This document shows, one piece after another, positions 53,053 to 63,461 of a stretch of DNA of 64,000 nucleotides. The translations under genes and the position numbers were made by a program. A model generated the notes under the pieces. That model saw only the letters and a list, made by a program, of their open reading frames with translations. It was not told the DNA's origin and did not search any database. Origin of the DNA: Diaporthe sp. PMI_573 (taxonomy: Eukaryota; Ascomycota; Sordariomycetes; Diaporthales; Diaporthaceae); contig JAJTUP010000032.1 in assembly GCA_021399435.1 (NCBI GenBank), positions 682,001 through 746,000 of the forward strand. The letters run 5' to 3'. The stretch's first letter is position 1, and each line of letters opens with the position of its first letter.

Positions 53053-54735
53053 ATGCCAATCTACTCTAAAGAAGAGAAAGTCCAACTAGCAGTTCAGGCA
53101 ATCGAGAACTCTAAAAAAAACAAAAAAAAACCCTTAAGCGCACGTCAAGCTGCACAGATCTTCAACATCCCCCGCAGTACATTGTTAGACAGGATGAATA
53201 ACCGACCACGTCGCGAAGAATTACGCGTCAACGACCATAAACTTGACCCAATCGAAGAGCAAACGCTTATTCGATATATCATTGATCAAGATGTCCGCGG
53301 ATTCCCACTACGACTTTCTGGTGTGGAAGATATGGCCAACCTCTTACTAGCATCGCGTGATGGCAAGCCTGTGGGCAAGCACTGGGCTCGACGCTTTGTG
53401 GATACACAACCTACCTTGAAGACTAGGTTTAATCGGCCTTATGACTACCAGAGGGCCCTCTGCGAAGATCCAGAGGCCATTGGGAACTGGTTCCGGCTAC
53501 TCCGCAACATGATGGCCAAGTATGGGATCACAGATGACGATCTCTACAACTTCGACGAAACTGGCTTCATGATGGGCCAGATAACCTCAACCCTGGTTGT
53601 TACACGCTCTGATCGGCATGGAAAGGCTAAATCTATACAGCCTGGAAACCGTGAATGGGCAACAGCTATTGAATGCATCAATGCAAAGGGCTGGTGTATC
53701 CCGCCATTCGTCATTGTCCAAGGCGCCTACCACCTTGCAAACTGGACCACAGAGTCGGGTTTTCCTGCCGATTGGGTAATCAAGCCTACTCCAAATGGAT
53801 GGACGGATAACAAGACTGGTCTAGAATGGATTCAGCACTTTAATAAGCATACAATTAAGCGAACAATGGGCAAATACCGGATGCTCATCCTGGATGGACA
53901 CGAGAGCCATGTATCAGCAGAGTTCGAACAGTACTGCAAGGAAAACAACATTATCCCTATTAGCATGCCACCACATTCATCTCATCTACTCCAGCCATTG
54001 GACGTTGCATTATTTTCGCTATTGAAGCGTGCATACGGCGATGAGATCAACCTCTTCATCCGGGGCTCGATCAACCACATCACCAAGTCCGAGTTCTTCA
54101 TTGCGTTTAAGGCAGCCCACGACAAGGTCTTTACGGAAGAAAACATGAAAGCTGGGTTCAGAGGGGCTGGTATTTCTCCATGGAACCCAGATTCTGTCAT
54201 TTCCAAGCTGGATGTCCGCCTACAAACTCCAGTACAATCCCTCCCTGTGTCACCATCGAAATGGGAATCACAAACACCCTCCAATGCCCACCAGACTGTC
54301 CAGCAATCAAGTTTTATCAAGGGCAAGATCTCAGCCCATCAGGGCAGCTCCCCTACACCAATTATCCAGGCAATTGAGAAGTTTACAAAGGGTGCACAAG
54401 CAATGGCGCATCAGATTACTCTTTTGAATGATCGGGTCCGTACCCTTGAGAAGGCTAATATTGGGCTCGCCAAGCGCCGGAGGGCCAAAAGAAGTCGGGT
54501 CCAGCTTGGAGGGGCACTTAGTATTGAGGAACCTCAGGTGATAATTGAAGAAAAACAAAAGGGGAAGCGGCCGGCTGGTGAAATGGCTGGTGGTGCTGAG
54601 GAGGCGGACCGCGGCGGACCGAGCAAACGACGATGTGGCAACTGCGGCGAGACTGGGCATAACGCAAGAACTTGTGAGAAAGATGCAGAAGAGTCTAGTC
54701 AGTCAGATTCAGAGTGTATAATAGTACATTCTTAA
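53053..54735 (+). CDS. Fot/pogo-type transposase, 560 aa, right copy
   Basis: Protein identical to the left copy (44860-46542): psq-like and CENP-B-type HTHs, DD35D catalytic triad Asp168/Asp281/Asp317, CCHC knuckle at the C-terminus. The seven bases before the ATG begin to differ between the copies (ca-atatccaca here, ca-acaaccaca there), and divergence rises further upstream. A run of lysine codons near the start (aaaaaaaacaaaaaaaaac) is a possible slippage site. Both termini of its element are present, so this copy is the better candidate for activity. Confidence 0.95.
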   Translation: MPIYSKEEKVQLAVQAIENSKKNKKKPLSARQAAQIFNIPRSTLLDRMNNRPRREELRVNDHKLDPIEEQTLIRYIIDQDVRGFPLRLSGVEDMANLLLASRDGKPVGKHWARRFVDTQPTLKTRFNRPYDYQRALCEDPEAIGNWFRLLRNMMAKYGITDDDLYNFDETGFMMGQITSTLVVTRSDRHGKAKSIQPGNREWATAIECINAKGWCIPPFVIVQGAYHLANWTTESGFPADWVIKPTPNGWTDNKTGLEWIQHFNKHTIKRTMGKYRMLILDGHESHVSAEFEQYCKENNIIPISMPPHSSHLLQPLDVALFSLLKRAYGDEINLFIRGSINHITKSEFFIAFKAAHDKVFTEENMKAGFRGAGISPWNPDSVISKLDVRLQTPVQSLPVSPSKWESQTPSNAHQTVQQSSFIKGKISAHQGSSPTPIIQAIEKFTKGAQAMAHQITLLNDRVRTLEKANIGLAKRRRAKRSRVQLGGALSIEEPQVIIEEKQKGKRPAGEMAGGAEEADRGGPSKRRCGNCGETGHNARTCEKDAEESSQSDSECIIVHS

Positions 54736-54754
54736 GCGGTCCGCGTCGGACCGC
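54736..54754. terminator. 19-nt perfect hairpin directly after the Fot transposase stop, right copy
   Basis: gcggtccg-cgt-cggaccgc; mirror of 44841-44859. Confidence 0.5.
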
Positions 54755-55202
54755 CAAAATAGTTGATTTGGCTGGTGTAGATTGAGGTTGATTCTGCATG
54801 GTTGAAATGCTCCATTTTGGTGGGGAACGCGATTTTCCCACCAAAAGTCAGCCACTTCAGACTGGCACTGCAGCCACCCCAACCACTCTAAATTGACCAA
54901 ATCAATTAAAAATAAGCAATTGGGACCAGTTGGCACCAATTGGTGCCAATTTTTATTGATATGTTGGCCTCAGGTGGGTGCTAGGGTTGGCAAAAGTTGG
55001 CAGAGTTAGCAAAACTGACCGGGCATGTGTCCTGACCGGCTGACTGTCCACCTACGTTACAGGATATCCAGAATATCTAAATAACACTCAGACTGTAGAA
55101 CTAGCTGTAGATAGCGGAGCAAATATAATCAGTTTTTCTAATATCAGACTCTTTAATAACCTTCGCTCTATAAATAAAGAAGTTAAATGGGGAAATGCAA
55201 GC

Positions 55203-55402
55203 TGTGACGGCAGCCACGGTAGGCAAGCCACCTGGCCGTCACAAGGACCCTAACCCTTAGCCCCACAGTCGCGTCAAGACTTCGCGAGCCAGGGACCGCC
55301 AGAGCTTCGCTCTCCCCTTTCTTTCCTCTCCTCAGCTTAGAATATTCGTTGATAGCGCCAATAGACCCAGCTCCCATGCTGCATCTCGTGCTGGCCGTGA
55401 CA
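55203..55402 (-). repeat. Diverged solo LTR related to the gypsy element, right arm
   Basis: Mirror of 44193-44392; same evidence and same uncertainty over its exact limits. Confidence 0.5.
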
Positions 55403-56353
55403 CCTTGAATGCCGGTGAATCAGCAATCAGCCAGGCATTGGCATCGGTCGATTTTTCAGCAACCAAACACGGCGCGCTCGAACAATGGAGAGCCTTTGGG
55501 GGCTAATGTTGTGCCCTTATCAATGCTGAGCCGCTGGGCCGCCGTGGTAGATTTTCTATTTGCAAGGAGCTCCCGCGCACAACCCTCAAGCGCGAGACGG
55601 CCAAGGGAGCATAGCAAGTTCGATTAAAGACTTTCAATTAAGACTGCTTTTGTAAATATCCACTGCTGACATGTGTTGTTTTGTTGATAGCTTTATGGCA
55701 ACGCTACTCGTTCTTATAACCGCAATCCTGTTATTCATCCCTTAACTACGTCACAGACTTCTCGAAGGATGTTCGACACAGCCGCTTGAAGTGCGGGAAC
55801 ACGCTCGCCACGAACCATTTAGGCAGTGGGAATGAAGCACGCTTGATTTAAGAATTCGGAGAAACGTCAGTTTAGTTGGTTGACCGGTGTGCATAGCCAC
55901 CTGGGCAGGCGCAAATCAAGGGGCTTGTTTTTTGTTGGGGCAACCCTATATGACGATTGAAACCGATTACTTGCTCCCAAGGTGAATCCACCGATGGTCT
56001 TCTCCGTAGTCTGTTTTGAAAAAAAGATAAATTTCTGATTGGACCACATCGCCCCGGAAGCCTGTTACTGAAGCTCTCATCATCAAAAATAGCCCGCGGC
56101 CTTAACCATACATTCAGAGTGGCAGGGTGACGACCGTTGCTTCACTCCGAAATATCGCGTTAATATGTCACATGTCGCCGTTACCAAATCGACATCGCTG
56201 CGGCGCCCCGAGTTCAAGATGCCTGCAGCTGCTTACATGCAGAATGAATTTGGATGGTATCGCCGGAAACGTTGGCACGTCTATCTACTGTGACAACCGG
56301 TCTAGTTTCATATATATCCCAGTGTCAGTGCCTCTTTGGCTTCTTCTGAATCC
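55403..56353. other. Intergenic sequence, right arm
   Basis: Mirror of 43242-44192; no gene recognised. Confidence 0.5.
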
Positions 56354-57340
56354 TTAACAGAATTGTTTCCAGAAGTCACCAATGAAACCCGCGACCTCGG
56401 CCACCTTGTCTCTAACCACACCATGTCCGGCCTCCGGCACCACTTTAACATTGTTGAATCCAACTTGTTCCAGGTCACTCGGGGAGCACAGGTCATCGAG
56501 CCCACCGAGCACGAATATAGACTCCAACCCCATTCCCGCCGCCTTGGCGAAATCGGCGTGGTTGTCAAAGACCGCCCCATCTCTGACTATGCCAACCACG
56601 GAAGCCGTGTGGCCCGGATGGACGCGCATCTGCCACTTGCGGATCGCCTCGGGCACCACCTCTCCCCGTGCAACGCGCTCTTTCCAATCGGCGGGCACAA
56701 CCATCTCTCCCCCCTCGAGAAACTCCAGGACCCACTCACGAGCTTCATCCTCGATGCTGCTCCCGCCCCTGATGTACGCGCGTTGCAGCTCCGTCAAGTC
56801 AGCCGACCGCAGGAACCCAGCCGGAGCCACGAACGCCATGCTCCTCACGCGCTCCCGGCCGCGCCTCGCGACGTACGACGCCGTGGCGGTGCAGCCGAAC
56901 GAAAAGGAGACGAAGTGGGCGGCCGGCCAGCCCAGGTGGTCCAGCAGGGCGTCGACCTGGTCGTGGAAGAGCGCGCCCTCGTGGGGCTCCACGGGCGTCT
57001 CGCTCAGCCCGTGGCCCCACCAGTCCAGCAGGACGCAGTGTGCCTGCGGGAAAGCTGCGTGCAGGGCGCCGGCAAGGGGGAGCATGCCCAGCGCGGGCGT
57101 CTGCACGCCGTGTAGGAACAGGACGCGGTCCGGCGACCTGGACGGGGGGGTGTTTGAGGTCGGTGGCAGCTCATAGTATGCGGATTTCCCGTGGGAGGTT
57201 GTAAAGAATTGCGCTGGTGGCAGCAGCTTGCCGAACGTCTCTGTGAAGATTGCCTCTGTCGGGGCCGGAATCGGGAGACTCCTGGCTTCATGAGCCGCAC
57301 CAGGGCGAGGGAGCACAAGCTGCGCAAATTCGGTTGCCAT
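56354..57340 (-). CDS. Alpha/beta-hydrolase, 328 aa, right-arm copy
   Basis: Identical protein to 42255-43241, with Ser147, Asp282/283 and His306 all kept. The two genes point toward each other across the Fot/gypsy centre. Complete identity after duplication, in a genome where other repeats carry C-to-T changes, implies either a very recent duplication or ongoing gene conversion. Confidence 0.88.
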   Translation of the reverse strand: MATEFAQLVLPRPGAAHEARSLPIPAPTEAIFTETFGKLLPPAQFFTTSHGKSAYYELPPTSNTPPSRSPDRVLFLHGVQTPALGMLPLAGALHAAFPQAHCVLLDWWGHGLSETPVEPHEGALFHDQVDALLDHLGWPAAHFVSFSFGCTATASYVARRGRERVRSMAFVAPAGFLRSADLTELQRAYIRGGSSIEDEAREWVLEFLEGGEMVVPADWKERVARGEVVPEAIRKWQMRVHPGHTASVVGIVRDGAVFDNHADFAKAAGMGLESIFVLGGLDDLCSPSDLEQVGFNNVKVVPEAGHGVVRDKVAEVAGFIGDFWKQFC

Positions 57341-57433
57341 CCTTGCCGACCTTGAGTTCACGAAACATCGGACCTAGCACCAGGAGGCCTTTGGATGATA
57401 TCAATAATGCAGAAATCTTTTGTTTTGGCTTTT

Positions 57434-57625
57434 ATGCCTTCCGTTAGGAAGGTCTTTCTTATCCCCGCGGCCTTGCCCCTCTTGATCCAGTGGCCAAGCC
57501 GCCTTCTGATTGGTTGCGAATGATTGGCTATGCCTTCCGTTAGGAAGGTCTTTCTTATCCCCGCGGCCTTGCCCCTCTTGATCCAGTGGCCAAGCCGCCT
57601 TCTGATTGGTTGCGAATGATTGGCT
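57434..57625. repeat. 96-bp tandem duplication, right arm
   Basis: Mirror of 41970-42161, two units here as well. Confidence 0.9.
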
Positions 57626-57713
57626 ACGAGTTTTTGATGAACCTGATTGGTCCGTTTAGAGAGGATCCCCTTTACCCTCTGATGCAGCGCCTATGCTAGA
57701 CGCTTCCGTCACA

Positions 57714-60635
57714 CTAGCCCTGCTTCCCGTGCCTGGCCTCAAACCGCTCAACCGTCTGCTTTGCTAGCTCTTTCAGTCGGTTGACCCCTTCGACGAGCTC
57801 CGGATGCGTCCGTGCCTGCTCGAAGTGCTCTTTCTTGATCGGCTGTATGAGCCGTATGTCCGCGAACCGTTTGCACCGCGATAGCTGCACGTACAGGCTG
57901 AGCACGTCGCACTTGTCCGTGCCCTGGCCGCCCTGCGTCTCTTTCCTCCCGTACAGCCCGAGAAGGACCTTCTCTAGGGTCCTCCCCTGCGCCTTATAGT
58001 CAGTGAGCGCAAATCCCGGCGCGCACGGCAGTCCCGTGCGCGTCAACCCCATCTTAAAGTCTGGCCTGGCTGCAAGTCGGGGGCAGATGTGCCTGCCGTG
58101 CTTTTCTTTATGCAGCTGCACAGTCTCTGCCCCTAGCATGAGGGTGCCCGGCGGTATGTGCGGGAACGCGAGTCCCTCGGTGTCCTGCGATCTGAGAAGG
58201 ATGCCGCTTGGCGGCCCGAGGAAGATGGACAACCGGTCGTTGATTACTCGTTCTTCTACCTCTTCGTTTGGGACGACGCCGGCGGCGGTAAACTCAGCCC
58301 CGTTGACCACCTTAAGCCCCAGGTACTTGTTCTGGTTGACTATGACTGGCATGCCCTCGACGTAGGGGAGGATGCCCGGGATTGGGAGCTGCGCGTCGTC
58401 CCCGACCAGCAGGGCGGCTTCCATCTCTTCCTCGGTGGGCAGACGAGTCTTCCACTGGTGATCGGACAAGAACAGGGACACCTTCCTGTCGTGTTCCTCA
58501 CCGAATGCCAGTGCTGCGCAGAGCGTGAGGTCCCACCTGTGTCGGTTGAGCGGGATGATCGCGCGCCTGCCGCCGGTGAAATCAAGCTTCTTGTCACGGT
58601 TGTATCGCGAGTTTAGCTTGTCGAGATCGGCAGCGGTCTGTTGGCCTTTCCGGATGCGGTCCAGCAGTCCGATCAGTTCTTCGTCGCCCTCGGCCCTCTT
58701 CTGCTCCTCCAGGATGACGACGCTGGTAAACATTTCCCATGTCTTCTTAGCTTGGAGCTGATGCCATCGGTTCTGCGTTGCACGTTCCGAGAGGTTCCGT
58801 GGTGCCTGGCCGCAGTCGCCGTAATCGAGGTGGCTCAGCAAGCCCTTCTGGAACACTGGCCCGAACTGCAGGAAGTCGCCCGTGAAAACCACCACCGGCA
58901 TTCCACCAAATGGCATGTCCGGGAAGCCTCGCAGCGCCCGCAGCTTGTGGTCCAGCTCATAGAGCGTCTTGAGGCCCAGCATACTCACTTCGTCCACCAC
59001 GAGGGCGTCACGCCTTCTCCAACGTTGCCGGTGCCTCTCCAGGTTCGCTGGTGGTGGGCTCTCCATGTCGCCTCCGTCCTGGTCATTGAAGGTGAGCCCT
59101 AGCGCGGAGTGGATGGTGTTGCCCCCGATCCCAGCCGCTGCCGTCCCAGACGTAGCTGTGATGACGATGCGCTTCGACGCGCCCTTCGCCGCCAATACTT
59201 CTTTTAGCGTGTCGATGAGCCAGGACTTCCCGGTGCCACCGCTGCCGCCTATGTATTGGAGATGTTGGGTCTGCCGCGGCCCGCCCGTCCTGTGCCCTCC
59301 GTCATCGTCAGTGGTTTTATCCGGCGCTTCCTCGGCTCTATCCATCGCCTCGCAGATCAGACCGGGGGCGATTTTCTGCATGCGGTTCAGCGTTCTATGT
59401 TTGCCTATCATCTCCCCCACCTGGAAGAAACTACTACCCGGTGCGATATCCACCCAGGTATGGGCCTGGGTGGGGCTTGGGTTGAGCGGCGCCGGGACGG
59501 GTGGGAACAAATGATGGTCGTTGCCGTCACCGAAGCCGGCATCGTCGTCGCCGTTCGGGCCCTCACCGTCTTCACCGTCCCCTTCGATGGCTAGCACTCT
59601 TGCTTTGTGAAGCCGCAACTGCGCCGCCCGTACCATGCCAATCTCTGGCTTCGTCATCGTCTCTACTGTCGCACGGCGGGAGGGCCGCGTGTCCGCAGTG
59701 CACGGGTCAGCCTCGGGGTCGGAGAAGCTAGCTCCGTCCAGCGCCTGTAGCAGCCCTGCCAGCACGGGGGAATCTTTTGTAATACCTTTACGGCTATGTA
59801 GGCTATGTACCGCGTCGTGGAATGAATACCTCATGTCCGCGTTCTGCGGTCGCCACGTGGTGCCGGGGGTTATGCCTTCCTCCGCTGGCTCATGCTCTCT
59901 CTCCTCGTCGCCTTCGCTGCGGCTAGCCCACAAGGTCGCATCTTTCTTAGCATCTTCAGCGCTCTTGTGCAGAAGCTTAACGTTGTTGACGATCCCTTTC
60001 ACGCGGTCGGGAATGGTTTCCGATAGCTCCTGCCACACGCCTTTAGCTGAGGGGAAATCGTCCGAGGCATAGCGATGGCCATTGAGCTTGTCCCGACGGG
60101 TGAAGCGTTGCCAGGGTACAAACAGTGCTAAGAGGAGCACCGGGGTCCTGTATGCCGTTAGCTCTTGGCGATGGCTTCTCTGTCCTCCACCCTTACCGTT
60201 GATAATATCCTGGATTTAGCTTATCCAGGTCGTGGTTGAATGGGCCGGTGAGGACCGGCACGTATTGCTCACCCCCCTTCAGGAGCTCTTGGGTCCATCT
60301 CTCTCGGTCGACAAGGTCTTGGCCAAATGGGAAATACTGTAGCTTGTCTAAATTGGTCCACTTCCCGACCCTCCGCACCTGGATCATAGTGGCATAGTCG
60401 TAGAAGCAGAGGTCCTGTAACAGAGGCCCACGACAGACGTACGCCTCCAGCAGTGGAAGCCGTACACCAGACTGCGCTATGCTGATCGTCTCTGGGGCCT
60501 CCCGCAGCCGGATCTCCGAGCCAGCGGCTGCCTGTAGACCCAGCCACCTCCTGAAGACTGCCCAGTATAGTGTGTTAAGGTGGATGTTCTGCCATCTCTC
60601 CACGCTGGAGTAGTGGTTCGGATGGCCTAGGAGCC
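57714..60635 (-). pseudogene. 5'-truncated Helitron Rep-helicase, right-arm copy
   Basis: Same gene piece as 38877-41881: Rep C-terminus (60197-60635), 49-nt intron (60148-60196), complete Pif1-like helicase exon (57714-60147) with no stop. It begins abruptly at the arm edge 60635, in the middle of the Rep frame, so it has even less of Rep than the left copy. Three amino acids differ from the left copy near the edge (Ala/Val, Pro/Leu, Pro/Ser). Confidence 0.9.
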
Positions 60636-61139
60636 ATTCATTCTAGAGCTTGTTATTCAGCTTCTCCACGGAAGGCTGAACGGTGGGGCCTTGGAAGTTG
60701 AGCCTCCATGTGAAGGCCTGTGGGGGATCTATAAAGTCGCTAGTACATGCGTCCAGTGATACATTTTGACTTGTGTGCAGGTACCAGCGACCTGTCACCC
60801 CGCATTTATCAGTCACGGTGGTCGATGTTCACTATTATGCAACGGCATTCTGGACTACGAAACGACACCTTGGAAACATATCTCTAACCATGATGGAATT
60901 GATACCAGAAGAAAGCTTTCAGCAAGAGAAATTCAGTGATTATACTTTAACTGTATAAATGTTATTTAGTGATGAGTGGGATCGGCGTTAAGACGTGAAG
61001 ATCGGAGATATCCGTTGGTACCAACCAACTGCAATCCAACTGAGAGCAGCCTCGTCCAACTTCAATCCAACTGAAATATACTTGGCCGGATGTCAATCCA
61101 ACTGCGAGGAGGTACCAGTTGAGTTGAATCGGTTGATTA
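60636..61139. other. Sequence outside the right arm; hAT-like subterminal motifs
   Basis: Just outside the arm the minus strand reads FTWRLNFQGPTVQPSVEKLN then a stop, protein-like but unidentified. From 61,010 the motif caatccaactg recurs several times with its variants, as in hAT subterminal DNA preceding the remnant that follows. Confidence 0.45.
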
Positions 61140-61880
61140 CGCACTCTGACACGCACCGGGCAAGCTACTGGGTGGTTCTGGGGTCATGGCTATAACGTTT
61201 AAGCCAGAGTTGCTGATAATCAGTATGGCTTATTATCTATGTGGTTTTGTAGCCATTGTATCCGACAAAAAGCCCACAAGCCCAAGGCCTATGTATCCTT
61301 AAATACTCGGAATATAGAAAGCCATCTTGCTAAGGGGCATAATATCTTTTACCCAAATCCATCAAAAGCTAAGCGATACATATCAGAACTAGCCTCAAAT
61401 TAGCCTCGTCTCTACGAATTTGTTACAAAGAAACGAAAGACAGATGACCTTTATGACGAACTAGTCCTTTGATTTGACAAGGGCACATTTTAGAGGCTAC
61501 TCGTTTACTGGGTCACTGATGCGAACTTGTCTTTCCGTGTCCTTGAGCACAAGAGCCTTCAAAAGATATTCCAATACCTTAATCCTCTGGTCTAGGAGAC
61601 TTCTGCTATTCTCATACATGAGACTGTTTGCACTCGAATCATCCAGGAGTTTAACAACTACAAGGCGCATGTTATTAATACGATGTTACGGAGCCCCAGT
61701 CAGGGTTTACATTTCGTTTGATGGCTGAGCTTCCCAGAATAGGCATTCGTTCTTCTCCGTAAATGCTTTCTTTCTTGACGAAGAAACGTTTCAGTCTCGG
61801 AAAATCGTGCTCGGCCTTCCAAATGTGATAATAGCTTACAAGACAGCAATGCGATAGGTTTGTTATATCTCGCGTTATGT
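61140..61880 (+). pseudogene. hAT transposase remnant, heavily mutated
   Basis: Reads, across several frames and stops, the BED-finger region (NTRNIESHLAK...HNIF), then LLVYWVTDANLSFRVLEHKS, LQKIFQYLNPLV*ETSA, IIQEFNNYKAHVINTM, and SFFSVNAFFLDEETFQSRKI followed by VLGLPNVIIAYKTAMR*. It is the same family as the remnant at 4850-5620 and shows more stops; CAG-to-TAG explains LV*ETSA. It extends further into the core than the 5' copy. AT-rich and clearly inactive. Confidence 0.82.
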
Positions 61881-62303
61881 TATCATTACTTTAGATGTAT
61901 TGCAGTTCAGAGGAGAGCAGAAAGCCACAAAGGCCGACTTCAGAAAGGAGCTCAGTGGCATGAGCAGGAGCTCAATGACTACCAATACATTTCTGATATT
62001 GCTAACTGTTGAATGGCCTTTGCCATATGGCGATAGTACGTACGTACGTAGGGGTCTGTTGGTTGGTTCTGATTGTATTGCTTGCTTAGGGAAACGGGTG
62101 TACTATCGTACGAAGGGGAAGAGGCCACTCTTCCCCAGCCGGGCCCCCGGCTGACTAAGCACACCCAACCTATCGAACTACGTGCGATCCAACCAGGTGC
62201 TATTCCAACACTAACAATAATTCAACTCAAGAGAGTACATTGGATGTGTTAGTGGTGATAGTTAGAGAAACAAACCAAAGCTTCGAACCTAGTGAAGCAA
62301 AAT
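61881..62303. other. No recognised gene; small perfect hairpin at 62115-62136
   Basis: ggggaagag-gcca-ctcttcccc forms a 9-bp stem. A tacgtacgtacgta run lies near 62040. Motif ggctgactaagca at 62149 echoes the repeat at 26,968-27,115. Confidence 0.5.
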
Positions 62304-63461
62304 TCAGCTTACAGCATCATGTTTGTTAGCGCGGTTTTTATTGTTGGTCTTGCCTAGTCGCACGGCTCCGGGCTCTGTCTGGCCTGCTAGCTTCCAAGTT
62401 TGCTGCAATAGTGCGTGAGTGTTTGCCTGGAAGCGAGGAAGACACTCAGTGACAGGAAACCACGTTGGCTTGGTCGGATCTGTTCTTTGGTGGAAGCTGT
62501 CTCGAAAACCCGCCCATTTAAAAGTGTGTGATGGTAAAATCATATAGCACGCCCCTTCTGGGACTGCGCCCTTCTTGAGTTCCTTCAGGTCAGCTCGCGT
62601 ACCCATCTGTAAGGTAGGTATATCCTGGGGATCCATGGGTATGAAGCTATTTTTGACCGCATAATATCTCCTTGGGCGGCCATTTATCGGGGGGATCGGG
62701 TCCAATGAGATCATTGTGTGTCCTTTTACCCGCATCTTCCCCTCGACCCGTGCTTCCGCATCCTGAATTGACTCCGGATCTTGAATTCTAATCCGAAAGA
62801 AGCCGTTTTTCCACTCGTAAAAACTCTTTACATCAACCCTCACACTCTCATCATATGCCTCGTCTTTAGCTTCATTAGTCGGGTTTGGGTTATTGCTTTT
62901 GTCGTTAGGATTCTGGCTGGGATATCTGCGCTGACTGCTTCTTTTGTCATGTGCTGTCTTTTCATCATCTTGAGATTCCATGTTATTAATATTTTCTTTG
63001 CTGAATGCCCCGTCGTTATGGTCTCTTTCTAATCCACTTGAGTTTATGGTATTCTCGTGGATTATACCTTCTTGTTCCAGATCTCCCCGTCCGACCTACT
63101 CTACCGGTGGACTTGCACCACTCATAGCTACATCACCGTCTCCATCTCGGGCATATTGCCAACGGTCTCGTTCTCTTTGCAATATTGTGTCCACTGATCT
63201 GTCGTCTGACTCGGTCTCACTTTCATGGTGCTGTACGGTTGAGTCGCCTCGAGACTTTCTCCGCTGTACACCTGTGGCCTTACCTTCTATCAATACATCA
63301 CCTGGATTGTCGTGGCCGATCTTTCTTTTCTTTGCGTTATGTCCCATTCTGCGTCCAGGCGCATCTTCTTCGAGTTCACACGATGCCCTGCGTTTCGAAT
63401 GTAGTCCAGGCGGGTGGAGCTGGTCTGATTGACGCTTGTCATCTAACGGTGCATTATCCAA
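62304..63461 (-). pseudogene. Disordered/basic hypothetical protein broken by one TAG
   Basis: A single minus-strand frame runs from 63461 to a stop at 62304, broken only by a TAG at 63098-63096. No ATG starts the frame at its upstream end (a TTG follows a stop); the first ATG opens MGHNAKKRKIGHDNPGD, so an upstream exon may be missing. The N-terminal part is charged and disordered. After the stop there is more disorder (NPNDKSNNPNPTNEAKDE), then an ordered-looking region (SFYEWKNGFFRIRIQDPESI, RRYYAVKNSFIPMDPQDIPT, ACYMILPSHTFKWAGFRDSF). Function unknown. CAG-to-TAG or TGG-to-TAG would explain the stop; a short intron over it is an alternative. Confidence 0.5.

Larger units (their letters stand above)
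52733..55057 (+). mobile_element. Complete Fot/pogo transposon, right copy (2,325 bp)
   Basis: Flanked by TA dinucleotides (52731-52732, 55058-55059), the target duplication of Tc1/mariner-pogo elements. Imperfect terminal inverted repeats start acgtggttggacacccagcc on the left and acgtaggtggacagtcagcc on the complementary right end; similarity runs for about 200 bp inward from each end. Carries an intact transposase, so it may be autonomous. Confidence 0.9.
52731..60635. repeat. Large inverted repeat, right arm
   Basis: Mirror of 38960-46790 plus the Fot terminus. The outer edge is 60635, where ggctcctaggcc ends the match. Right-arm differences near the edge (60557, 60542, 60519) all read as C-to-T on the coding strand relative to the left arm; the fourth (60619) is also a transition. 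Beyond 60635 the sequence is unrelated to the left flank, while the left flank carries on as Rep coding sequence, so the left is the better candidate for the original. Confidence 0.95.

Noticed and set aside
38960..60635. Palindrome as a pure assembly artefact
   Set aside because: Arms differ at the edges, the inner Fot ends are diverged, and only one arm carries a gypsy element with a proper target duplication. Long-read proof is still needed.
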